Shown piece by piece: positions 57,106 through 64,000 of a stretch of 64,000 nucleotides of DNA. The translations under genes were made by a program, and so were the position numbers. Origin of the DNA: Methanoplanus limicola DSM 2279 (lineage in GTDB: Archaea; Halobacteriota; Methanomicrobia; Methanomicrobiales; Methanomicrobiaceae); NCBI RefSeq assembly GCF_000243255.1, contig NZ_CM001436.1:1576957-1640956 (forward strand), written 5' to 3'. Within the stretch, counting starts at the first letter, position 1. The number at the start of each line of letters is the position of its first letter. The notes under the pieces were generated by a model. The model was not told the origin of the DNA. It did not search any database and worked only from the letters and a program-made list of their open reading frames with translations.

Positions 57106-59637
57106 TCACATTCCGAAATCAAAGAGAGTTGTTCTTGAAGGATCAACTTCGTCCCATGGAATCCCTATGGCTTCAATAATTCTTGATATCGGCTGTTTGA
57201 TTGTTTTATCCAGCATCGTCTCCCAGTCAATTATAAATTCATTGGGTACCTGATCAGCATACTCAAAGCAGAGAACGTCGGTCTTTTGATATTTTGCAGT
57301 AACAGTTTTTATATAGACTCTTTTTGGCTTGCTGCCGCGTTTAAAGTCAGTACCGAGATTCTCATTTGAATAGATTGCACCTCTTATGTGTGCATCCTTA
57401 TTTTCATAACTTAATAGTTCTTTTCCGATGCCACCGGGAATTCCGACATCGTCAAGAGTATATCCACCTTTTCTGTAGGTTTTAATTACAGCCCCCAGAT
57501 AATTTTTAAGCTCTGATTTATCAGCTCCCTTAAGGATCAGGTCCATGACCTTCAGCTGAACTTCCTTCGTAATGTGGGGTGAGTCGCTTCTTTTCATCTC
57601 AAAACCGACAATATCAATCTGATCGACTTCTTTTCCCTCTTTCCAGACGAGATATCCGGCATATCTCTTCTTCTTTCCGGCCTGGAAGAACCTCTCATAG
57701 ATCTTTTCAAATTTTATCGAGAAGTAGTGGCTTTCTGCATTAAGAACGTCTTGTGAAAATTCTGAATAACTCTCATTAAGGCGTTCTTCAATTTTACGGG
57801 CAGTTTTTATCGTCTCCTCTCTCTCCATTACAGGAAGGTTTACCATACAGGAATCGGTATCTCCATATATTACGGCATATCCCATCCCCTCAATTATTTT
57901 CCTTGTATGTTCAATTATGGCACGTCCTACTGATGTGACAGCTGATCCGATATCACGGTCATAGAGCCTGAACCGTGCATATCCGCTTACTCCGTAGTAA
58001 GTGTTCATGATGACTTTTAAGACATTCTGCTGTATGTCATATAGTTCGTATTCCGGACTGCCGTAGTCATAATTATTCCTCTCTGCCTTTCTCTCATCCC
58101 TCTCCTTTAAAAGATCGCTGATAATGCTTCTTGTAAGGCCATCAGGCTCTTTTCTGAACCGGATACCGTTGGGTGCCCTTAGCTCGCCGTTCTTATCTTT
58201 TGTTTCAGGTGAGGCATTAATAGTCATCATGCACATAGGATAGAGTGATTTTAAGTCAAGGACAATGACATTCTCCTTTACGCCCTTTGAAGGGTCAAAG
58301 ACTGTTGCTCCCTCAAATTCCTCGGCATCTGCATAGCCTTTTGACGGAAGTATGTATTTGCCATAGGCTTTCCGGAGCACAAAAATATCAATTACATTTG
58401 AAGAGTTAAGCGTCCGGTCTAAAGGACAGCCGACATATCTTGCAATCTCTCTGTAAAATTCAACAATTTTATTTTTATTGTTTATGCCTACGCAGAGTTC
58501 AACGTCTTTTACATTGTACTCGATAAGCTTATTCGGGTCGTATTTCCAGAGATCAGATACTGTTCCTGTGTAGCGTATCTTGCCTTCGCCTATCTCCTCT
58601 TCGGCAATTGCATCAAGGCGGTATGACTCTTTTCTCCCGCCCTGCATCTTCTTATATCCGGTCAGAAGGTCAAAGACTGCCCTACCTCGGACAGGGTTTC
58701 TTGCTGACGGTCCTCCGGGCAGTCTTGAGAGTCCTTCGTCACTCACCCCAAGGACTTCTATTCTCTTCTGGATATAGGGCATATCAAAATCGGTGAAGTT
58801 CCACCCGGAGAGAACATCGGGATCCTTTTCTGCAATATATGCAATAAACCGTTTCAGGAGATCCTTCTCATTCCCACAGATTACAACTTTGTGGCAGTTG
58901 TTGCATGTTGAAACAGTCTCTGGCCCGTTTTCGTTTATAAGCCATACAAATGTCTGATATTCATTGTCATAGGAGTCCCAGCAGGTTATGCAGTTGATCC
59001 TCTCGCGGTTTGCATCCGGAAATCCTCTCTCATCCTCACACTCTATGTCGATTATGCAGACTCTTGCCGGAGAGTTTACTTCTGATGAAGTGATCTCTCT
59101 GTAATCTGTAATCTCAGTTTTTACAGAGACTCCTCCTGTAAGTCCGTTGTCTATCATAAACCTGGTTGCAAAGGGTATATCCGCCTCAAAATGTTTAAAG
59201 CCCTCACGGAATTCCCTGACATCTCCGGGTTTTGCGGTAATTATTCTTCCAAGTTTTTCACCCTGAATTGAGATGTAGTTCCCGGATAAATCCCGGTCAT
59301 ATCCTCCGGGAAGCCAGGCCTCCTGCACTGCCTCTTTGGGTGCATAAAAGTAGGGCCGAAAACCTGTAACCTGAATATGTCGGGCTTTACCTGATTCTTC
59401 CCTGCCAAATATATGGACGACAGATCCGTTAAATTCGTTTGAGTATTCAACCTGGTTTATAGCTATATTTATCTCATCCGGATTTTTCACTCCGGCATCT
59501 TCTGCTGTAAATTTTGGATTGTCGTTATTTAAGCCTTTTATTTCCTTTTTGTTTTCCGGACGGCTGTTGCTCCGGCCGTCCCTGTTTACGTCATTCTGTA
59601 TTCTCTCTTCTATGCTGGTAAATAGGCTCTGCTGCAT
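57106..59637 (-). CDS. polB: Family B DNA polymerase
   Basis: Replicative or repair polymerase with proofreading, 843 aa. The 3'-5' exonuclease motifs are VCIIDIECED (Exo I, about 190) and GWNFTDFDMPYI (Exo II); the polymerase motifs are DLKSLYPMCM (A), KVIMNTYYGVSGY (B) and YGDTDSC (C). No intein is seen at motifs A to C, where such insertions are common. The C-terminus ends RTTLFDFGM. Preceded by mdh with a 3-base gap. Confidence 0.95.
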   Translation of the reverse strand: MQQSLFTSIEERIQNDVNRDGRSNSRPENKKEIKGLNNDNPKFTAEDAGVKNPDEINIAINQVEYSNEFNGSVVHIFGREESGKARHIQVTGFRPYFYAPKEAVQEAWLPGGYDRDLSGNYISIQGEKLGRIITAKPGDVREFREGFKHFEADIPFATRFMIDNGLTGGVSVKTEITDYREITSSEVNSPARVCIIDIECEDERGFPDANRERINCITCWDSYDNEYQTFVWLINENGPETVSTCNNCHKVVICGNEKDLLKRFIAYIAEKDPDVLSGWNFTDFDMPYIQKRIEVLGVSDEGLSRLPGGPSARNPVRGRAVFDLLTGYKKMQGGRKESYRLDAIAEEEIGEGKIRYTGTVSDLWKYDPNKLIEYNVKDVELCVGINNKNKIVEFYREIARYVGCPLDRTLNSSNVIDIFVLRKAYGKYILPSKGYADAEEFEGATVFDPSKGVKENVIVLDLKSLYPMCMMTINASPETKDKNGELRAPNGIRFRKEPDGLTRSIISDLLKERDERKAERNNYDYGSPEYELYDIQQNVLKVIMNTYYGVSGYARFRLYDRDIGSAVTSVGRAIIEHTRKIIEGMGYAVIYGDTDSCMVNLPVMEREETIKTARKIEERLNESYSEFSQDVLNAESHYFSIKFEKIYERFFQAGKKKRYAGYLVWKEGKEVDQIDIVGFEMKRSDSPHITKEVQLKVMDLILKGADKSELKNYLGAVIKTYRKGGYTLDDVGIPGGIGKELLSYENKDAHIRGAIYSNENLGTDFKRGSKPKRVYIKTVTAKYQKTDVLCFEYADQVPNEFIIDWETMLDKTIKQPISRIIEAIGIPWDEVDPSRTTLFDFGM

Positions 59638-59640
59638 ATT

Positions 59641-60510
59641 TCAGACCTTCCTGCACAGGCAGTTTAAGTGTTCTGAAGCCATTTTTATCTTTTCATATTC
59701 CCACTCGTCAAGTTCCCACTCGATTATTTCAATAATACCTTCACGACCGATTCTTGCCGGAACGCCCATCGAGCAGTCTTTAAGGCCATATTCACCGTCA
59801 AGCACTACCGAACAGGGCATTATCTCACGCCTGTCGGATATCACTACATCAAGTAATGATGATATGTGGTACGCCGGGCCGAAGACTGTTCCCCCTTTGC
59901 CTGATATAACCGGCATACTGGCCCTTTGCATCTCCGAGAGAATCTCTTCCCTTGTTATTACGTCAATTTTGCGGCCTGCCCCGTCTGTTTTTGAGAACAG
60001 CGGTACCTGGTGCTCACCATGCTCCCCGATAACAAATGCATCTCCGGCAAATCCCCTTTCTTTGAGGTACAGTGAAAAGCGTGCCGAGTCGAGCTGTCCG
60101 CCAAAACCGATGCACTGCTCTCTTTTCAGTCCAAGCGCCTTTTTGAAGAAGTAGTTGTTGGCATCCATCGGGTTTGTGACTGTGATCAGAATTCCGGAAA
60201 AACCTTTAAGATACTGTGCGCATTCACCTGCAACAGCAAGGTTTGCCTCAAGCAGGTCTGCTCTTGTTTTTATTGCAGGTGTCCTCGGAATTCCGGCTGC
60301 GAAAACTGCAATGTCAGAGTCCTTTATCTTCTCCGGATCTGTTGATATTTCAGTTTTAATTCCGGTATGGAGGAGATCCAGTTTCTGGGCATTTAAAAAG
60401 TCAGGTATATTGTCATAAAGAATTATCTCATCTGCGAGACCTCTTACAGCTGAAAGGAATGCCACTTCACTTCCAACTTTACCTGCACCGATTACTGAGA
60501 GGACTGTCAT
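59641..60510 (-). CDS. mdh: Malate/lactate dehydrogenase
   Basis: A 289-aa NAD(P)-dependent dehydrogenase. GAGKVGSEVAF is the Rossmann loop, RTPAIKTRADLLEAN the mobile loop and substrate Arg, TVTNPMDANNYF and GFGGQLDSARF the substrate site, GEHGEHQVPLFS the catalytic His. Methanogens use it in the reductive branch to fumarate. ATG at 60510 is preferred over a GTG at 60522. First gene of the cluster down to 48768 and divergent from pyrD, with 62 bases between the starts. Confidence 0.9.
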   Translation of the reverse strand: MTVLSVIGAGKVGSEVAFLSAVRGLADEIILYDNIPDFLNAQKLDLLHTGIKTEISTDPEKIKDSDIAVFAAGIPRTPAIKTRADLLEANLAVAGECAQYLKGFSGILITVTNPMDANNYFFKKALGLKREQCIGFGGQLDSARFSLYLKERGFAGDAFVIGEHGEHQVPLFSKTDGAGRKIDVITREEILSEMQRASMPVISGKGGTVFGPAYHISSLLDVVISDRREIMPCSVVLDGEYGLKDCSMGVPARIGREGIIEIIEWELDEWEYEKIKMASEHLNCLCRKV

Positions 60511-60572
60511 TAGTGTGTACACATTTTAAACACAATAATAATAAAATAACTCCAAATACTATCTCAGTTGTT

Positions 60573-61469
60573 ATGGTGTCATTGTTAAAAGAGGAAAATA
60601 TTGCTGTCGGTGGTGTCAGTCTTGACAACCACCTAATTCTTGCCGCAGGTGTGCTCGGTACTACAGGTGCTTCACTTAAGAGGATGCTCTCACTTGGTGC
60701 AGGCGGGGTTGTGACAAAATCAATAGGTCCTTATCCAAAAGGAGGACACAAAGGACCATGCGTTCAGGTATATGACGGTGCTGTAATGAATGCAATGGGG
60801 CTTCCAAACCCTTCTGAGGATTTTAAGGTTGAATTGTCGGGGCTTGAGGGCAGGCCGGTTATTGTCAGCATATTTGGAGGAGATCCGGATGAATTCTCTA
60901 AGGTTGCGTCCTGGTTTTCAGGTATGGCTTCGGTTCGAGGTTTTGAGCTGAATGTTTCATGCCCGCATGCTGAAGGTTATGGCGCACAGATCGGCAGTAA
61001 TCCTGAACTTGTGCAGGAGTGCACAGAGGCTGTTGTGAAAACCGGAATTCCGGTATGGGTTAAACTCACTCCGAATGTTACTGATATAACTGAGTCAGGT
61101 CTTGCGGCAGAGGAGGGCGGTGCTTCTGCCGTAGTTGCAGTGAACACAGTCCGTGCGATGAGGATTTCCACTGCTATGAGACGGCCTGTGCTTGGAAACG
61201 GGTCAGGTGGCCTTTCAGGGCCGGCCATATTTCCGGTTGCCGTTAAATGCGTCTATGATCTGTATGAAGCATGCAGAATTCCGGTTGTCGGCTGCGGCGG
61301 CATATCGGATGCAGACAATGTCATTGAGATGATTATGGCAGGCGCATCTGCGGTTGAGATCGGCAGTGGGGTTCTGGATAATGTCGGGATCTTTTCTGAG
61401 ATATGCGGCGATCTGTACTCTGAAGAAGGCGAAAATATTGAGGATTTAAGAGGTTGTGCACATGCATGA
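60573..61469 (+). CDS. pyrD: Dihydroorotate dehydrogenase, class 1B catalytic subunit
   Basis: Oxidises dihydroorotate to orotate in pyrimidine synthesis. The 298-aa protein shows NHLILAAGVLGTTG, KSIGPYPKGGHKGP, ELNVSCPHAEGYG with the catalytic cysteine, and GNGSGGLSGPAIFPVA and GCGGISDADNV in the FMN phosphate site. The start at 60573 matches family N-termini; the frame from 60459 runs back over mdh. It overlaps pyrK by 8 bases, and the cysteine base plus PyrK marks class 1B. Confidence 0.93.
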   Translation: MVSLLKEENIAVGGVSLDNHLILAAGVLGTTGASLKRMLSLGAGGVVTKSIGPYPKGGHKGPCVQVYDGAVMNAMGLPNPSEDFKVELSGLEGRPVIVSIFGGDPDEFSKVASWFSGMASVRGFELNVSCPHAEGYGAQIGSNPELVQECTEAVVKTGIPVWVKLTPNVTDITESGLAAEEGGASAVVAVNTVRAMRISTAMRRPVLGNGSGGLSGPAIFPVAVKCVYDLYEACRIPVVGCGGISDADNVIEMIMAGASAVEIGSGVLDNVGIFSEICGDLYSEEGENIEDLRGCAHA

Positions 61470-62259
61470 GATAGCATCGGTTCCGGTAAAAATTACTGAA
61501 ATCAGGGATGAGACACCAACTATAAAGACGTTTGAATTTGACGGATGCTTCAGTTCAAAGGCAGGGCAGTTCTGTATGGTCTGGATTCCGGGCGTTGATG
61601 AGGTGCCAATGGGATTTTCATCACCTTCGTCAATTACTGTTCAGAAAGTCGGAGAGGCAACGGAGGCGCTATTCTCCCTTAATGTCGGGGATACAATCGG
61701 CATAAAAGGACCGCTTGGAAACGGATATACTCCAGAGGGGCGTGTTCTTGTGATTGCCGGAGGGGTTGGCGCTGCACCACTGCGCCCGCTTGCTCTTGAA
61801 GGTCTTGCAGATACTTTCATTCTTGGTGCAAGGACTGCTGATGAGATTGTTTATAAGGATGAACTTGGCAGTCTAACAGATCTTCGTATATCGACAGATG
61901 ACGGAAGTTATGGTCATCATGGTTTTGTAACTGATCTTCTGGCAGGTGCCGGTCGGGGTGGATCCGGGGTTGATCCGGAAGACTACGATACAATCTGTGT
62001 CTGCGGTCCGGAGATCATGATGAAGAATGTCCTCAGGATTCTTAATGAGAAGGATCTCTCTGACCGGGCGCAGTTCTCGCTTGTGAGATACATGAAGTGC
62101 GGAGTCGGCATCTGCGGTTCATGCTGCCTTGATGACGCCGGGCTTCGGGTATGCAGGGACGGCCCTGTATTCAGTGGTACTGACCTCCTGAAAAGTTTTG
62201 AGTTTGGTAATTATTCCAGGGATGCCACAGGAAGAAGAGTGTCGGGTGGCGGGCACTGA
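61462..62259 (+). CDS. pyrK: Dihydroorotate dehydrogenase electron transfer subunit PyrK
   Basis: Carries electrons from PyrD to NAD, 265 aa, with an FAD domain (residues 1-95, MGFSSPSSIT), an NAD domain (AGGVGAAPLRPLA) and a 2Fe-2S site with CGVGICGSCCLDDAGLRVC near the C-terminus. ATG at 61462 has GAGGT eight bases upstream and is preferred to GTG at 61456. Confidence 0.93.
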   Translation: MHEIASVPVKITEIRDETPTIKTFEFDGCFSSKAGQFCMVWIPGVDEVPMGFSSPSSITVQKVGEATEALFSLNVGDTIGIKGPLGNGYTPEGRVLVIAGGVGAAPLRPLALEGLADTFILGARTADEIVYKDELGSLTDLRISTDDGSYGHHGFVTDLLAGAGRGGSGVDPEDYDTICVCGPEIMMKNVLRILNEKDLSDRAQFSLVRYMKCGVGICGSCCLDDAGLRVCRDGPVFSGTDLLKSFEFGNYSRDATGRRVSGGGH

Positions 62260-62271
62260 AATTAATATAGT

Positions 62272-62310
62272 AAATTTTTGATTCTGATTCGAGCCCCAAT
62301 CAAAATTTTA
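62272..62310 (+). terminator. Long inverted repeat after pyrK
   Basis: AAATTTTTGATT (62272-62283) pairs with AATCAAAATTTT (62298-62309) at 11 of 12 positions, loop of 14 bases including CGAGCCCC, ending in a T-containing run. It is 12 bases after the pyrK stop, so it is probably a transcription end or RNA-stability structure. A second perfect hairpin, AACTTTCC/GGAAAGTT at 62421-62428 and 62439-62446, is near the 3' end of rlmH. Confidence 0.5.
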
Positions 62311-62462
62311 ACTGTTTTTTCCAGGTTTTATAGTGCACTGCATAATGTTTTGCGATAATCGGAGTGTGACGGAGATTATTCCAAACCATGCACTTATACC
62401 GCACTTCATAGTAATAAGCAAACTTTCCGGACTATTCTGGAAAGTTCTGCATTATACTATAA

Positions 62463-62948
62463 TTACCTGTGATATTTCTCTTTTCGTGATATTTTAAAAG
62501 CCCTGTATATCTGCTCTACAATAAGCAGCCGGACGAACTGGTGCGGGAATGTGAGGCTGGAGAGTTTCCATCTGATATCTGCACGGCTTTTTAGTGCATC
62601 CGATACCCCAAGGCTGCCCCCTATGCAGAATATAATTTTTCCACGGCAGGAGAGTTCCTGTTCACTGATTATCTCTGCAATGTTTTCAGAAGAGTACTCC
62701 TTTCCCCAAAGGTCAAGAAGGATTACAAAGTCTTCACAGCCTATATATTTTAAGACCTTATCTCCTTCCTTATTGAGAATAGATTTTTCTGTTGCAGGCG
62801 ATGCTTTTTCCGGAATGCTCTCATCGGGCACCTGCATAATTTCAGTTCCGGCGTATGGTCGAAGCCTCTTTAAATATTCTTCAATGCCTTCACTGATATA
62901 TCTCTCTTTTATTTTTCCTATTGCAATGATACGGACCTGTGCGGGCAT
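62463..62948 (-). CDS. rlmH: 23S rRNA pseudouridine-1915 N3-methyltransferase RlmH
   Basis: SPOUT methyltransferase of the ribosome large subunit, 161 aa. AIGKIKERYISEGIEEYLKR at the start, IFCIGGSLGVSDALK (SAM knot) and SLTFPHQFVRLLIVEQIYRA at the end are family signatures. Common in bacteria and in several euryarchaea. It follows mobA by one base, so the two are co-transcribed. Confidence 0.92.
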   Translation of the reverse strand: MPAQVRIIAIGKIKERYISEGIEEYLKRLRPYAGTEIMQVPDESIPEKASPATEKSILNKEGDKVLKYIGCEDFVILLDLWGKEYSSENIAEIISEQELSCRGKIIFCIGGSLGVSDALKSRADIRWKLSSLTFPHQFVRLLIVEQIYRAFKISRKEKYHR

Positions 62949-62949
62949 G

Positions 62950-63579
62950 TCAGTGTATTTTATTTACTTCTTCAAGTTTTTCAAGTTCTTCCAATTTATT
63001 GATATTTGTGAATGTCCTGAGATTTGGATCAACATCTCTGAACTCTTCAACGCTGATGAATTTTGAGTTCAGTTCACGAATCATGGCCCTAAGGGAGAGT
63101 GATTTATGGGTTTTAAGATATTTCACAAGGGCGTCACGCCTGTAAATAGCGTGAAGCGGTTCTATCTTATCTTCATCCCATGCCGGAATTATGGCATCAT
63201 GATCATTTATATGCTCAAAAAGCCAGTTAACGGCATCAGGATTTAAAAAAGGCATATCACAGGCAGATACAAATATTACTTCTCCTTTTGCTTCAGGTAC
63301 ACCTGCCTGAAGTCCTCCTATCGGCCCTCTCCCCTTAACGATATCACTTACAATATGGACGTTTTCAATACCATAAAAATGACTGCATTTCTCTTCGTTT
63401 TTGGCAACGATTATTATTTCATCAACGACATTTTCAAGACTTTCAATCAGCCTTTTTATAAATGTCTCTCCCCTGTAAGAAAAAAAGTATTTATCCCTGC
63501 CCCCGGCTCTTTTTCCCTCTCCGCCTGCAAGAATTATTGCTGTCCGGAATGCCGGTTTTGCAGGAGTTTTGTCAGGCAT
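62950..63579 (-). CDS. mobA: Molybdenum cofactor guanylyltransferase MobA-like
   Basis: Nucleotidyltransferase that attaches GMP to molybdopterin, 209 aa. The nucleotide loop AIILAGGEGKRAGGRDKY is at residues 14-31, GRGPIGGLQAG and SACDMPFLNPD (metal-binding Asp) follow. A C-terminal stretch of Leu/Glu/Lys (KLEELEKLEEVNKIH) is a short coiled helix. It overlaps the panE-like gene upstream by 8 bases. Confidence 0.88.
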   Translation of the reverse strand: MPDKTPAKPAFRTAIILAGGEGKRAGGRDKYFFSYRGETFIKRLIESLENVVDEIIIVAKNEEKCSHFYGIENVHIVSDIVKGRGPIGGLQAGVPEAKGEVIFVSACDMPFLNPDAVNWLFEHINDHDAIIPAWDEDKIEPLHAIYRRDALVKYLKTHKSLSLRAMIRELNSKFISVEEFRDVDPNLRTFTNINKLEELEKLEEVNKIH

Positions 63580-64000
63580 TTTTCAGATTTTCCCTGAATT
63601 TTATCAGATTTACAATTGTTCTGTTTACAGGTGTATCTATATTGTGTTTATTGCCAAGATCAGTTATTGCACCGTTGATAAAATCAATCTCGGTCTTTTT
63701 GCCCATTGATATATCCTGGTACATTGAAGAATGATGATCAGCAGTATCCGGAATCTGCTTTTCTTTAAGGTATTTCAGGTAGCTTTCTGCATTATCCCAG
63801 CCCGGATTAATGCCTTCTTCTTTAAGAACCAGAAAAGCTTCGTTTATGATCTCTTTTATGATATTAAATGCATTTTTATCCAGAAGTTCTTTGTAGGGCA
63901 CCATCATAACTGCTCCAAGTGGATTTAGTGCAGAGTTGTACAGGGTTTTTCCCCACAGAGACCCCCTGACATTATCATCAGCAAGAGCGTTTATTCCGGA
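63572..64000 (-). CDS. panE: 2-Dehydropantoate 2-reductase, C-terminal part (cut by window edge)
   Basis: The frame stays open from 63572 to the end of the window, so the N-terminal NADPH domain lies outside. The visible 142 residues match the C-terminal ketopantoate reductase domain: GSLWGKTLYNSALNPLGAV and HHSSMYQDISMGKKTEIDF with NGAITDLGNKH after it. Ketopantoate reduction serves coenzyme A synthesis. ATG at 63907 is internal, not the start. Confidence 0.85.
   Translation of the reverse strand, partial: SGINALADDNVRGSLWGKTLYNSALNPLGAVMMVPYKELLDKNAFNIIKEIINEAFLVLKEEGINPGWDNAESYLKYLKEKQIPDTADHHSSMYQDISMGKKTEIDFINGAITDLGNKHNIDTPVNRTIVNLIKFRENLKNA

Noticed and set aside
59519-60154. Plus-strand frame of 211 codons opposite mdh and polB
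   Set aside because: Long only because of Ser/Leu-rich antisense codons; mdh and polB motifs are unambiguous on the minus strand.
50182-60510. Possible intein in polB or topA
   Set aside because: Polymerase motifs A, B and C and the topoisomerase active-site region are uninterrupted, and both proteins have normal lengths.

Overview
The window looks like a chromosomal segment of a methanogenic archaeon, most likely of the order Methanomicrobiales. The grounds are archaeal family B DNA polymerase, a geranylgeranylglyceryl phosphate synthase for ether lipids, archaeal-type TrmJ, GatCAB, histidine kinases of the methanogen type and a complete 14-gene Mbh-type membrane-bound [NiFe] hydrogenase with Mrp-like antiporter subunits. 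The genus cannot be fixed from the sequence alone.

Layout. 1-9.4 kb: housekeeping and signalling genes (FKBP/SlyD prolyl isomerase, tRNA-Thr, an RNase HIII-like protein, an RCC1-repeat surface protein with a PEF-CTERM tail, small zinc-ribbon proteins, a PAS histidine kinase, MoaB, a response regulator, a lipoprotein) ending at tRNA-Arg(GCG). 9.43-16.92 kb: an integrated plasmid- or virus-like element bounded by a 13-bp repeat of the tRNA-Arg 3' end. It carries a tyrosine recombinase, a primase/DUF3987 replication protein, an iteron-plus-palindrome region, a ribbon-helix-helix protein and a chain of very small, translationally coupled genes. 17.1-32.6 kb: a BREX phage-defence locus on the minus strand (brxB, brxC, pglX, pglZ, brxL; no brxA seen). 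32.8-38 kb: flavoprotein, LemA/DUF2207 pair, HIT protein and a CDF transporter fused to a NifX-like domain. 38-46.4 kb: mbhA-N operon. 46.5-48.5 kb: a PUA/PAPS-reductase-like sulfurtransferase and hisH. 48.8-60.5 kb: a long, tightly packed minus-strand cluster (mdh, polB, asparagine-synthase-like gene, gatC, gatA, gatB, topA, GGGP synthase, trmJ). 60.6-64 kb: pyrD-pyrK, then rlmH, mobA and a panE cut by the window edge.

The most striking feature is in the BREX locus. pglX is split into a methyltransferase half (26591-28426) and a target-recognition half (22400-24166), with a 2.45-kb cassette between them: a truncated RhuM gene, a winged-helix gene with 12-bp tandem repeats, and a DUF1016/YhcG-type nuclease gene. 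An 8-bp direct repeat (ATTATTTT on the plus strand) lies at both seams in the same codon phase. Deleting one repeat plus the cassette would rejoin the halves into one open frame of about 1,191 codons, the usual size of PglX. The locus therefore has the HsdM/accessory/HsdS layout of some type I restriction loci, and may be either a stable two-subunit PglX or a reversible switch.

Start codons were moved from the longest frame to an internal codon wherever a ribosome-binding site or a stop/start overlap supported it. Family assignments come from motif recognition by eye; no database search was possible.
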